From contig NZ_WMBB01000001.1 of the NCBI RefSeq assembly GCF_009708175.1, positions 62,001-126,000 on the forward strand: a stretch of 64,000 bases of DNA. Reading direction: 5' to 3'. The notes under the pieces were generated by a model that made no database searches, had not been told where the DNA came from, and worked only from the letters and a program-made list of their open reading frames with translations. The translations under genes and the position numbers were made by a program. The DNA comes from Nocardia aurantiaca. GTDB lineage: Bacteria > Actinomycetota > Actinomycetes > Mycobacteriales > Mycobacteriaceae. Positions 44,771-53,780 of the stretch are shown piece by piece; position 1 is the first letter of the stretch, and the number at the start of each line of letters is the position of its first letter.

Positions 44771-46135
44771 TCAGGCTTCGGTGGTCTTGGCGTGCTTGCC
44801 GCTGCCGGCAGGCTCGGCGGGCCTGCGTTCCAATCCTTTTCGGTCGTAGTAGGGCGTGATGATCAGCCCGAAGACGACGCCGATGGCCAGCCCGAGCGCG
44901 GCCATCCAGAAGCCCCGCGTCAGGCCCGCGTGGCCGTTGCCGTTGAAGTAGAGGATGGAGCGCGTCCCCAGGAACACCTGGTGCATGGGCTCGAACTTGG
45001 CCAGCCAGCCGAAGTACTTGGGGGTGGCCTCGATCGGAATGGTGCCGCCGGAGGACGGCAGGCCCAGGATGATGAAGACGGTCAGATTGATGATCAGGCC
45101 GGCCGTACCGACCGCGGCCAGCGTCGAGGAACAGGTGAAGCCGACGGCGATGATCACGAGGGCGCCGAAGAGGAACAGCAGCAGCGGTTTGTCGATCGGC
45201 ATGCCGAGCGCCGCCGCTATGCCCTCCAGCACCGCCGAGACCACCACCGCCATCACCGCGATCGCAGACCACTTGACGAGCAGTGTCCTCAGCCGCGAAA
45301 TGGACGCACGCGGATAGTGCACGTACCACGGCCCCCACTCGGTCGGCAGGAAGCCGAGGGCCGAATCGATGAGCTGGTGAATGATCATCGCGCCCACCAT
45401 GCCGACCAGTAGGAGCAGCAGGCTGTAGAAGAACGCGGTCAGTCCCTCACCGGAACCGCCCGGCAACGGCCGGAATTGGTCGACCACGATGTTCAGCGGC
45501 TGGGCCAGCACCAGGCGGGTGGCCGCGGACAGTTCGGTGGGGGGCGCGCCCGGCGGTGGCGTCAACTGCTTGTTCACCTGCTCGGTCAGCTGCCGCCCGA
45601 CCTGGTCGTTGACCTGGGTGAGCGCCTGCGTTCCGAACTTCTGCACCACGGCGGTGGTGAACGCGCCGGTACGCGGATTGGTCTGCAGCGTCAGCACCGG
45701 CTTGGAGATATCGCCCGGCACCACACTGCCGACGCCGAGAATGCCCAGACGCTTGGAGAAGTCGCCGGGAATGATGATGGTGCCGTACACCTGCGCCGAC
45801 TGCATCTGCAACTGCGCCTCGTTGATGCCGAGCACGCGCAGATCGATCTTGTCCGAAGGCACGGCCTGCTGGAGTCCGGCCGAGACCTGTTCGCCGAAGT
45901 TGACGTGCCGGACCTGATCGCCGGTCTTGATGTCGTCGCCGACATCCTGATTCACCAGCGCGATCGGGAAGTCGTGCAGATTCTTCTCCGGATCGACCAC
46001 GTAGTCGAGATACATGACGCCCAGCAGCGAGGCCAGCAGGGTGACCACCACGATCGGGGCCGCCCACCTGATCGGGCTCAGATGCCTGCGTCGTGGACTG
46101 GTTTCCGCACTGCCGTTGCTGTCCGTGGTCGCCAC
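44771..46135 (-). CDS. YhgE/Pip-like or DUF3533 membrane protein
   Basis: 454 aa. One N-terminal membrane segment (~25-48), a large extracytoplasmic domain (~50-235) including the YGTIIIPGDFSKRL stretch seen in YhgE/Pip proteins, then five C-terminal membrane helices of the ABC-2 permease type. Such proteins export small molecules or act as phage or toxin receptors. No ATPase partner is adjacent. Divergent from purF, 113 bp apart. Confidence 0.78.
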   Translation of the reverse strand: MATTDSNGSAETSPRRRHLSPIRWAAPIVVVTLLASLLGVMYLDYVVDPEKNLHDFPIALVNQDVGDDIKTGDQVRHVNFGEQVSAGLQQAVPSDKIDLRVLGINEAQLQMQSAQVYGTIIIPGDFSKRLGILGVGSVVPGDISKPVLTLQTNPRTGAFTTAVVQKFGTQALTQVNDQVGRQLTEQVNKQLTPPPGAPPTELSAATRLVLAQPLNIVVDQFRPLPGGSGEGLTAFFYSLLLLLVGMVGAMIIHQLIDSALGFLPTEWGPWYVHYPRASISRLRTLLVKWSAIAVMAVVVSAVLEGIAAALGMPIDKPLLLFLFGALVIIAVGFTCSSTLAAVGTAGLIINLTVFIILGLPSSGGTIPIEATPKYFGWLAKFEPMHQVFLGTRSILYFNGNGHAGLTRGFWMAALGLAIGVVFGLIITPYYDRKGLERRPAEPAGSGKHAKTTEA

Positions 46136-46248
46136 GGTCGAACGCTAACAGCAAACGGCGTGCCATCTCCGTTATCCCAACGGTGGGTTGCCTGGCGGTT
46201 ACCCGTAGAATGGCGGTCGCCCCCAGCCCGCCGAACAGGGAGCAAACG

Positions 46249-47814
46249 GTGAATCTCCCCTCCGCCACCACCACCTCCGACCAGGACGAGAACGAACCGC
46301 GCGAAGAATGCGGTGTGTTCGGTGTCTGGGCGCCGGGCGAAGATGTGGCAAAGCTCACGTATTACGGACTTTACGCATTGCAGCACCGTGGTCAGGAGGC
46401 GGCGGGCATCGCCGTCGCCGACGGCTCGCAGGTGCTGGTGTTCAAGGATCTCGGCCTGGTGAGCCAGGTCTTCGACGAACAGACCCTGGCCGCCATGCCC
46501 GGCCACGTCGCCGTCGGTCACTGTCGCTACTCCACCACGGGTTCCACCACGTGGGAGAACGCGCAGCCGATCTTCCGCACCACCGCCGTCGGGACCGGAA
46601 TCGCACTGGGCCACAACGGAAACCTGGTCAACACCGCCGAATTGAGTACGCGGGCACGAGAACTCGGACTGGTCACCGGCCGCTTGGCGGGGAATGTGGC
46701 CGCCACCTCCGACTCCGATGTGATGACTGCGCTGCTGGCGCACGCCGCCGCCGACAAGAGCATCGAGCAGGCGGCCATGGAGCTGCTGCCGACGCTGCGC
46801 GGCGCCTTCTGCCTCACCTTCATGGACGAGCACACCCTCTACGCCGCCCGCGACCCGCACGGGGTGCGCCCGCTGTGCCTGGGCCGGCTGGACCGCGGCT
46901 GGGTGGTCGCCAGCGAGACCGCCGCCCTCGACATCGTCGGCGCGTCCTTCGTGCGCGAGATCGAGCCGGGTGAACTGCTGGCCATCGACGCGGACGGGGT
47001 CCGCTCGCTGCGCTTCGCCAATCCGACGCCCAAGGGCTGCGTCTTCGAATTCGTGTACCTGGCCCGGCCCGACTCCACCATTTCGGGTCGCTCGGTGCAC
47101 GCCACCCGCGTCGACATCGGCCGCCGTCTGGCCGCCGAGCATCCGATCGACGCCGACCTGGTCATCCCGGTGCCGGAGTCCGGCACCCCGGCCGCCGTCG
47201 GCTACGCGCAGGGCTCCGGAGTGCCCTACGGCCAAGGCCTGATGAAGAACGCCTACGTGGGCCGCACCTTCATCCAGCCCAGCCAGACCATCCGTCAGCT
47301 CGGAATCCGGTTGAAGCTCAATCCACTGCGCGAGGTGATCCGCGGCAAGCGGCTCGTCGTGGTGGACGACTCCATCGTGCGCGGCAACACCCAGCGGGCC
47401 CTGATCCGCATGCTCCGTGAGGCGGGCGCGTTGGAGATCCACGTGCGCATCGCCTCCCCGCCGGTCAAGTGGCCCTGCTTCTACGGCATCGACTTCGCCT
47501 CGCGCGCGGAGCTGATCGCCAATGGCGCGGGCCCCGACAGCATCGAAGGTGAGAGCCTCGACGACATGGTGGAGGGCGTGCGCCGCTCCATCGGCGCGGA
47601 CAGCCTCGGCTACATCTCGATCGAGGGCATGATCGCCGCCACCGAGCAGCCGCGTTCGCGGCTGTGCTGCGCCTGCTTCGACGGCGATTACCCGATCCCG
47701 CTGCCGGTGGAATCCGCCATCGGCAAGAACGTGCTCGAGGGCATGCTGTCGGGCACGACCGAAACCGAGCTGCTGGCGGACAATGCCAATGCCTCGGCCC
47801 TGAGCCGCCCGTAA
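46249..47814 (+). CDS. purF: amidophosphoribosyltransferase
   Basis: 521 aa from the GTG at 46249, preceded by AGGGAG; an upstream ATG at 46210 is less likely. First committed step of purine synthesis. The class II glutaminase nucleophile C21 lies in REECGVFGVW after a short propeptide to be removed. PRPP motif VVVDDSIVRGNTQRALI, and C-terminal cysteines (CCACFDGDYPIPLP) with others fit the Fe-S-containing type. The hairpin after it marks the end of the unit. Confidence 0.95.
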   Translation: MNLPSATTTSDQDENEPREECGVFGVWAPGEDVAKLTYYGLYALQHRGQEAAGIAVADGSQVLVFKDLGLVSQVFDEQTLAAMPGHVAVGHCRYSTTGSTTWENAQPIFRTTAVGTGIALGHNGNLVNTAELSTRARELGLVTGRLAGNVAATSDSDVMTALLAHAAADKSIEQAAMELLPTLRGAFCLTFMDEHTLYAARDPHGVRPLCLGRLDRGWVVASETAALDIVGASFVREIEPGELLAIDADGVRSLRFANPTPKGCVFEFVYLARPDSTISGRSVHATRVDIGRRLAAEHPIDADLVIPVPESGTPAAVGYAQGSGVPYGQGLMKNAYVGRTFIQPSQTIRQLGIRLKLNPLREVIRGKRLVVVDDSIVRGNTQRALIRMLREAGALEIHVRIASPPVKWPCFYGIDFASRAELIANGAGPDSIEGESLDDMVEGVRRSIGADSLGYISIEGMIAATEQPRSRLCCACFDGDYPIPLPVESAIGKNVLEGMLSGTTETELLADNANASALSRP

Positions 47815-47827
47815 CCGCAAGGCCTTC

Positions 47828-47868
47828 CGGTGCCCGTTCGCGTAATCGCGGACGGGCACCGTGCTTTT
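47828..47868 (+). terminator. terminator of purF
   Basis: 15-bp stem CGGTGCCCGTTCGCG / CGCGGACGGGCACCG with TAAT loop and a TGCTTTTCC tail. Confidence 0.88.
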
Positions 47869-48069
47869 CCCGCACCGAACCGGGAAATCCGCTGGCGCAG
47901 TTGCGACGTGGGCGTCGCCGGGCCGAGGGCTCGATTTGTATACCGATTGTTCGGAAACGCAACATGCCGGTTATAACCGGTCGATACTGTGCCCAGCCAA
48001 AGGATGTCCACCGCGGCGCGGCGGGCCCGCGACCCGGCCGCTGCGCTGCGTTTCGAGAGCAGGGCAGTG

Positions 48070-49656
48070 ATGCGCGCGAAAAAAGTTGCGGCAGTCGGAT
48101 TCGCAGGACTGACGGTGCTGGCGATAGCCGGATGCGGATCCGGCAAGACCGGAGGCGGCGGCGGGGGAGCCGGAATCCTGGTCGGCACCACCGACAAGAT
48201 CACCTCCCTGGATCCCGCCAAGGCCTACGACAACGGATCACTACTGGCGGAAACCCAGGTCTACCAGTTCCTTCTGAATTTCCCCGCCGGCGAGGCCGTC
48301 CCGAAACCCGATGCGGCCGACAAGTGCGAGTTCACCGCCCCGACCGTGTACACCTGCACGCTGAAACCGGGTTTGAAATTCGCCAACGGTGACCCCCTCA
48401 CCGCGCACAGCGTGAAATTCTCCTTCGACCGCATGGTGAAGATCGACGATCCGCAGGGCCCGAAGGCCCTGCTGGACAACCTCGATCACACCGACGCCCC
48501 GGACGACAAGACCGTCAACTTCACTCTGAAGATGGCCAATGACCAGACCTTCCCGGCCATCCTGCCCACCCAGGCGGCGGCCATCGTGGACGAGAAGGTG
48601 TTCCCGGCCGACAGGGTGCTCGCCGACGAGGACATCGTGAAGGCGAAGCCGTTCTCCGGGCCGTACGCCATCACCAGCTACGACAAGAACAAGCTGGTCG
48701 AATACCAGTCCAACCCGGATTACAACGGGCTGTTCGGCAAGCCGAAGACCGATACCGTCACGGTGAAGTACTACGCCGAGGCCGCGAACCTGAAACTCGA
48801 TGTGCAGCAGGGCAATATCGACGTCGCCTGGCACACCCTCACCCCGACCGACCTGGACTCGCTGAAGACCAGCGACAAGGTGACCGTGCACCAGGCGCCC
48901 GGCGGCGACACCCGCTACATCGTGTTCAACCTCAACACCCAGCCCGGCGGCAATCCCGCACAGAAGCTGGCAGTTCGCAAGGCCGTCACCACCGCGGTCG
49001 ACCGGGAAGCCCTGGCCACCACCGTCTTCAAGGGCACCTGGGCGCCGCTGTACTCGCCGGTGCCCAAGGGCGTTCCGGGCGCGACCGAGCCCATCAAGGA
49101 CATCTACGGGGCCAAACCGAACAAGGACGCGGCCGCCAAGTTCCTCGCCGACGCGGGCGTGGCCACGCCGGTCGAACTGAACCTGCAGTACACCACCGAG
49201 CACTACGGCACCGTCAGCTCCGAGGAGTACGCCGCCATCAAGAGCCAGCTCGAGGCCACCGGACTGTTCACGGTGAACCTGCAGTCCACCGAATGGGTCG
49301 CCTATCAGAAGGCCCGCTCCACCGACGGCTATCCGGTGTTCCAGTTCGGCTGGTTCCCCGACTATCCGGACGCCGACGACTACCTGCGGCCCTTCTTCAC
49401 CGAGGACAACTTCCTGCGCAACCACTTCGGTGATCCGAAGATCACCGCGGAGCTGAACGCCGAACTGACCGAACCGGATCCGGCCAAACGGGCCGCCGCG
49501 CTGGCAACGGTGCAGCACGACCTGATGGCCGACTACCTGCCCATCGTGCCGCTGCTCACCGGTAACCAGATCGCGGTGGCGGGCAAGAACATCCAGGGTG
49601 TGGACCAGACCCTGGACCCATCCTCCAAGTTCCGCTTCGGCGTGCTGAGCAAGTAG
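48070..49656 (+). CDS. ABC transporter substrate-binding lipoprotein, family 5 (DppA-like)
   Basis: 528 aa from the ATG at 48070. Lipoprotein signal MRAKKVAAVGFAGLTVLAIAGC with the lipobox cysteine at 22, then a Gly-rich linker. Family 5 binding protein: ITSLDPAKAYDNGS, HSVKFSFDRM, GPYAITSYDKNKLVEY. First gene of a four-gene oligopeptide/nickel-type import operon with the permeases and ATPase downstream. Ligand (peptide, metal chelate or other) not predictable. Confidence 0.92.
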   Translation: MRAKKVAAVGFAGLTVLAIAGCGSGKTGGGGGGAGILVGTTDKITSLDPAKAYDNGSLLAETQVYQFLLNFPAGEAVPKPDAADKCEFTAPTVYTCTLKPGLKFANGDPLTAHSVKFSFDRMVKIDDPQGPKALLDNLDHTDAPDDKTVNFTLKMANDQTFPAILPTQAAAIVDEKVFPADRVLADEDIVKAKPFSGPYAITSYDKNKLVEYQSNPDYNGLFGKPKTDTVTVKYYAEAANLKLDVQQGNIDVAWHTLTPTDLDSLKTSDKVTVHQAPGGDTRYIVFNLNTQPGGNPAQKLAVRKAVTTAVDREALATTVFKGTWAPLYSPVPKGVPGATEPIKDIYGAKPNKDAAAKFLADAGVATPVELNLQYTTEHYGTVSSEEYAAIKSQLEATGLFTVNLQSTEWVAYQKARSTDGYPVFQFGWFPDYPDADDYLRPFFTEDNFLRNHFGDPKITAELNAELTEPDPAKRAAALATVQHDLMADYLPIVPLLTGNQIAVAGKNIQGVDQTLDPSSKFRFGVLSK

Positions 49657-49660
49657 TCGG

Positions 49661-50764
49661 ATGGTCACCACCACCGACCCCGAGGGCGGGCCGGCGACCC
49701 CGGCCCGCCCGGCGGGAAAGCGATTGCGCGGCGGCGAAACCCGCTACGGCGCACTGGCGCGATACCTCGGCATGCGCGCGCTGCTCATCATCCCCACCAC
49801 CTGGATCCTGGTGACCCTGGTGTTCTTCCTGATGCGGGTGATCGGCGACCCCATCACCGCCGCGCAGGGCGGGCGGCTCACCCCCGAGGAATTGCATAGG
49901 CGTAAAGAGGCGGCCGGGCTCACCCGGCCCATCGCGACGCAGTACCGGGACTACCTGTCCGGGCTGCTGCGCGGGGATTTCGGCCGCTCCCAGGACAATC
50001 GGGCCATCAGCGATGTCATCGTCACCTACGGCGCGGCCACGCTGGAGCTGGTGTTCTGGTCGCTCCTCGTGGCCTTCGCGGTGGGCGTGCCGCTGGGCAG
50101 ATACGCGGCCACCAAACGGGATTCGGCCGCCGATGTGAGCCTGCGGCTGTTCGCCATCCTGGTGTACGCGGCACCGGTGTTCTTCGTCGGCCTGCTGCTC
50201 AAGCTGATCTTCGCGGTGAAGCTGGGCTGGCTGCCGGTCGCCGGGCGGGCCGGCACGAATGTCGAGCTGCAACTTCAGCACGTGTCACCCAAGACCAACA
50301 TCATGATCGTCGACGCGATCCTGTACGGCGATACCGGGAACATCGTCGACGTGCTGAAACACGCGGTGCTCCCGGCCATCGCGCTGGGGCTGCTCACCGC
50401 CGGCGTATTCCTGCGGCTGGTGCGGATCAACCTGATCCAGACCCTGCGCTCGGGATATGTGGAGGCCGCCCGGGCGCGCGGGCTGTCAGACCGCGTGGTC
50501 ACCGGGCGGCACGCCTTCCGGAATGCCCTCATCCCGGTGGTCACCGTCATGGGCATGCAGATCGCCATGATGCTCGGCGGCGCGGTGCTCACCGAGACCA
50601 CCTTCGAATGGAAGGGATTGGGCTACCAGCTCGCCTCCTACCTGCAGGCGCGCGACTTCGTGGCGGTGCAGGGCATCGTCGCGTTCATCGCCATCGTGGT
50701 CGCGATCATGAGCTTTCTGGTGGACCTGATCGTGGCGCTGATCGACCCGAGGGTGAGGTTCTGA
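49661..50764 (+). CDS. ABC transporter permease, DppB-like
   Basis: 367 aa, starting 4 bp after the binding-protein stop. Membrane permease with N-terminal YLGMRALLIIPTTWILVTLVFFLMRVIGDP, the glycine-rich SGLLRGDFGRS loop, and the EAA-type loop YVEAARARGLSDRVVTGRHAFRNALIP. Six membrane segments. Its TGA shares one base with the next ATG (TGATG). Confidence 0.92.
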   Translation: MVTTTDPEGGPATPARPAGKRLRGGETRYGALARYLGMRALLIIPTTWILVTLVFFLMRVIGDPITAAQGGRLTPEELHRRKEAAGLTRPIATQYRDYLSGLLRGDFGRSQDNRAISDVIVTYGAATLELVFWSLLVAFAVGVPLGRYAATKRDSAADVSLRLFAILVYAAPVFFVGLLLKLIFAVKLGWLPVAGRAGTNVELQLQHVSPKTNIMIVDAILYGDTGNIVDVLKHAVLPAIALGLLTAGVFLRLVRINLIQTLRSGYVEAARARGLSDRVVTGRHAFRNALIPVVTVMGMQIAMMLGGAVLTETTFEWKGLGYQLASYLQARDFVAVQGIVAFIAIVVAIMSFLVDLIVALIDPRVRF

Positions 50765-51789
50765 TGACGATCATCGAAACGGGCGTCTCGGCGCCGGTGC
50801 CGCCCAGCCGTTCCCGGCTCCGCCTCCCCGGAACGGCCCTGGTGCGCATGACCTCCGGGCTCCAGCGATTCACGCTGCTGCTCGGGGTCGTGCTGGTGGC
50901 GGGCTTCATCCTGGTCGCGCTCCTCGCGCCGCTGCTCGCGCCCTACGGATTCGCGCAGAACGCCTCCGACGGCGTCGACTTCGCGCGGCAGCAAGCGCCC
51001 TCGGCGGCGCACTGGTTCGGCACCTCGGTGCGCGGCGAGGACGTGTTCTCCCGCGTCCTCTTCGGTGCCCGCACGGCGCTGTCGGTGATCGCGGTGTCGC
51101 TGGTGCTGTCGCTGATCGCCGGCGTGCCGCTGGGCCTGGTGTCCGGGTACCTCGGGCGCTGGGTGGACCGGGTGCTGGTGCTGTTCATGGACGCCATGTA
51201 CGCGTTCCCGTCGCTGCTGTTGGCCATCGTGGTCTCGATCGTGGTGTCGGGCGGGCAGTCCAGCAGCTTCGGCGGCATCCTGTCGGCGGCCATCGCCATC
51301 ACCGTCATCTTCGTGCCGCAGTACTTCCGGGTGGTGCGCAATGCCACCATCTCGGTGAAACAGGAACCGTACGTGGACGCCGCACGGGTCACGGGCGCGT
51401 CCACGGCGCGAATCCTGTTCCGGCACATTCTCGCCAATGTCACCCAGTCGCTGCCGGTGCTCATCACCCTCAACGGCGCGGAGGCCATCCTCACGCTGGC
51501 CGGACTGGGGTTCCTCGGCTTCGGCATCGAACCCACACAGGCCGCCGAATGGGGCTACGACCTCAACAAGGCCCTCGCCGACGTCTCCAACGGCATCTGG
51601 TGGACGGGGGTCTTCCCCGGCGTCGCCATCGTGACCGTGGTGCTCGGCATGACCCTGGTCGGCGAGAGCCTCAACGAGGTGCTCAACCCGCTGCTGCGCA
51701 CCCGACGCGCGGCCACCGCCGCCGCGACCGACACCGCGCCCACCGAAGCCGCGCCCACCGAAGCCGCGCAGGAGGACGGCCATGCCTGA
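50764..51789 (+). CDS. ABC transporter permease, DppC-like
   Basis: 341 aa from the ATG in the TGATG overlap at 50764. LLAPLLAPYGFAQN, HWFGTSVRGEDVFSRVLFGARTAL and the EAA loop YVDAARVTGASTARILFRHILANV are typical of the second Dpp/Opp permease. The C-terminus is Ala/Thr/Glu-rich with a short duplication (APTEA APTEA). Overlaps the ATPase start by 8 nt. Confidence 0.92.
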   Translation: MTIIETGVSAPVPPSRSRLRLPGTALVRMTSGLQRFTLLLGVVLVAGFILVALLAPLLAPYGFAQNASDGVDFARQQAPSAAHWFGTSVRGEDVFSRVLFGARTALSVIAVSLVLSLIAGVPLGLVSGYLGRWVDRVLVLFMDAMYAFPSLLLAIVVSIVVSGGQSSSFGGILSAAIAITVIFVPQYFRVVRNATISVKQEPYVDAARVTGASTARILFRHILANVTQSLPVLITLNGAEAILTLAGLGFLGFGIEPTQAAEWGYDLNKALADVSNGIWWTGVFPGVAIVTVVLGMTLVGESLNEVLNPLLRTRRAATAAATDTAPTEAAPTEAAQEDGHA

Positions 51790-53494
51790 ACCCGTACTGT
51801 CCTTCGAATCCCTCACCGTCACCTTCGCGACCGACGCCGGTGCCGTGACGGCCGTGAAAGAGGTTTCGTACCAGGTGTTCCCGGGCGAGGTGCTGGCCGT
51901 GGTCGGCGAATCCGGGTCCGGCAAATCGGTGAGCTCCCGCACCGCCATGGGACTGCTGCCGCCCACCGCGAGCGTGCGCGGGCACGTCCTGCTCGGGACC
52001 CGAGCGGTCACCACGATGAGCGAGAAGGAACTCACCGCGTTGCGCGGCGGGGCCGTCTCCATGGTGTTCCAGGAGCCGGGCGCGGCACTGGACCCCCTGT
52101 TCACCGTCGGCTTCCAGATCGGCGAGGCGCTGCGCGCGCACTCGGGCATGAAGCGGAAACCGGCCCGTGCCAGGGCGATAGAGCTGCTGCGCGCGGTCGG
52201 CCTGCCCGATCCAGAGGCCCGGGTCGACTACTACCCGCACCAGCTCTCCGGCGGCCAGAAGCAACGCGTGGTGATCGCCATCGCCATCGCGTGCGAACCC
52301 AGGGTGATCATCGCCGACGAACCCACCACCGCGCTCGACGTCACCGTGCAGGCCGAAATCCTGGAACTGCTGCGGGACCTGCGCGACCGGCTCGGCGCGG
52401 CAATCGTGCTCATCACCCACAATATGGGCGTGGTCGCCGACCTCGCCGACCGCGTGGTGGTGATGCGCGACGGACGCATCGTCGAAGAGGCCACGGTGGA
52501 CCGGCTTTTCGCCGAACCTCAGCACGAGTACACCCGTGCGTTGCTGGCCGCGGTGCCGAAACTGCATGTGCTGCCGGATAACTGGGAGGCCGCCGACGTC
52601 GAGACCGACTCCGCGCCCGTGGCCGGCGCCGCCCTGGCGAGAACCATTGTCCGCGAGCCCATCCCGGCCGATGCCGCCACCGTGCTCGAGGTCTCCGGCC
52701 TGGTGGTGGAATTCCCGGCCCCGTTCGGCCGCCCGTCCTTCCGGGCCGTGAACGACGTCGGCCTGGCCCTGCGCCACGGCGAAACCCTCGGCCTGGTAGG
52801 CGAATCCGGCTCCGGCAAGTCCACCATCGGCCGCTGCGTGGCCGGCCTGCAACGCCCCACCGCCGGCAGCGTGCGGGTGCTCGGCACCGATATCGCCGGG
52901 CTCTCCGAACGGAAGTTGCGGCCCCTCCGCCGCCGCTTCGGCTTCGTCTTCCAGGATCCGGCCACCTCCCTCAACCCGCGCCTCACCATCGGCGAGTGCG
53001 TGGCCGAACCGCTGCTGGTGCACAAACAGGCCAAGGGCGCGGCCGCCCGCGAGCGCGTCCGCCGCCTCCTCGACGACGTACAACTCCCGGCCGGAGTGGA
53101 AAAGCGCTATCCGCACGAACTTTCCGGAGGCCAGCGCCAGCGCGTCAGCCTGGCCCGGGCCCTGGTGCTCAATCCCGACCTGCTGGTCGCCGACGAGCCC
53201 ACCAGCGCCCTGGACGTCTCGGTGCAGGCCCGGGTACTCGAGCTGTTCGCCGAACTCCAGCGCGAGTGCGGCTGGGCCTGCCTGTTCATCAGCCACGACC
53301 TCGCCGTGGTGGATCAGCTGGCCGACCGGATCGTGGTGCTGCGCAATGGAACCGTCATCGAAGAGGGCAGCAATGACGACATCCTGCGCAGCCCACGCGA
53401 GGACTACACCCGCCGCCTGGTAGCCGCCGTCCCCGTCCCCGACCCTGCTGAACAACGCCGCCGCCGTATGGGCACGCGACAACCGATTTCGTAA
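51782..53494 (+). CDS. ABC transporter ATPase, fused DppD-DppF type
   Basis: 570 aa with two complete ATPase domains. First: GESGSGKSVSS Walker A, LSGGQKQRV signature, VIIADEPTTALDV Walker B. Second (from ~300): GESGSGKSTIG, LSGGQRQRV, LLVADEPTSALDV. The fused form replaces separate DppD and DppF, as in mycobacterial dppD. The last codons (Gln-Pro-Ile-Ser and TAA) fall in a partial family A repeat, so the native C-terminus may have been altered by it. Confidence 0.93.
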   Translation: MPEPVLSFESLTVTFATDAGAVTAVKEVSYQVFPGEVLAVVGESGSGKSVSSRTAMGLLPPTASVRGHVLLGTRAVTTMSEKELTALRGGAVSMVFQEPGAALDPLFTVGFQIGEALRAHSGMKRKPARARAIELLRAVGLPDPEARVDYYPHQLSGGQKQRVVIAIAIACEPRVIIADEPTTALDVTVQAEILELLRDLRDRLGAAIVLITHNMGVVADLADRVVVMRDGRIVEEATVDRLFAEPQHEYTRALLAAVPKLHVLPDNWEAADVETDSAPVAGAALARTIVREPIPADAATVLEVSGLVVEFPAPFGRPSFRAVNDVGLALRHGETLGLVGESGSGKSTIGRCVAGLQRPTAGSVRVLGTDIAGLSERKLRPLRRRFGFVFQDPATSLNPRLTIGECVAEPLLVHKQAKGAAARERVRRLLDDVQLPAGVEKRYPHELSGGQRQRVSLARALVLNPDLLVADEPTSALDVSVQARVLELFAELQRECGWACLFISHDLAVVDQLADRIVVLRNGTVIEEGSNDDILRSPREDYTRRLVAAVPVPDPAEQRRRRMGTRQPIS

Positions 53495-53513
53495 TGTTCG
53501 GGGTAACTCCCCC
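53475..53513 (+). repeat. family A dispersed repeat, copy 7 (5' part only)
   Basis: CGCGACAACCGATTTCGTAA then TGTTCGGGGTAACTCCCC, followed directly by a fuller copy. Includes the stop codon of the ABC ATPase gene. Confidence 0.78.
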
Positions 53514-53530
53514 AGATGTCGTCTCGGTAC

Positions 53531-53660
53531 GCGACAACTGATTTCGTCACATTCGGGGCAACTCCCCGGGTATGTCCAAAATTGTCTCGGCCCCAACCGC
53601 CGGCACGCGTGCCCGACAGTCAACGGCGCTCGAGCTGTGCGCCGAAGTCCCGGGGAGGCG
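53531..53660 (+). repeat. family A dispersed repeat, copy 8
   Basis: GCGACAACTGATTTCGTCAC, CGGGGCAACTCCCCGGGTAT, CCAACCGCCGGCACGCGTGC, GCGCTCGAGCTGTGCGCCGA and AGTCCCGGGGAGGCGG. One of the most complete copies. Confidence 0.82.
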
Positions 53661-53731
53661 GCGGAGCCGGGGGAGGGGGAGCGGTACCGGGGGAGGCGGG
53701 GGAGCCCGGGGAGGCGGGGGAGGACTGCTAC
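53648..53731 (+). repeat. G-rich low-complexity run upstream of purM
   Basis: Repeated CGGGGAGGCGG / GGGGGAGG units on the plus strand, growing out of the end of family A copy 8. Many runs of three or more G could form a G-quadruplex. Confidence 0.65.
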
Positions 53732-53780
53732 CGTGAGCAGGCATCTATCCACCCGATTCGGCTTGGAGCTCTCCCCGACA

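Noticed and set aside
53475-53780. Insertion sequence between the Dpp operon and purM
   Set aside because: No transposase frame and no terminal inverted repeats of IS type; the DNA is accounted for by family A copies and a G-rich run.
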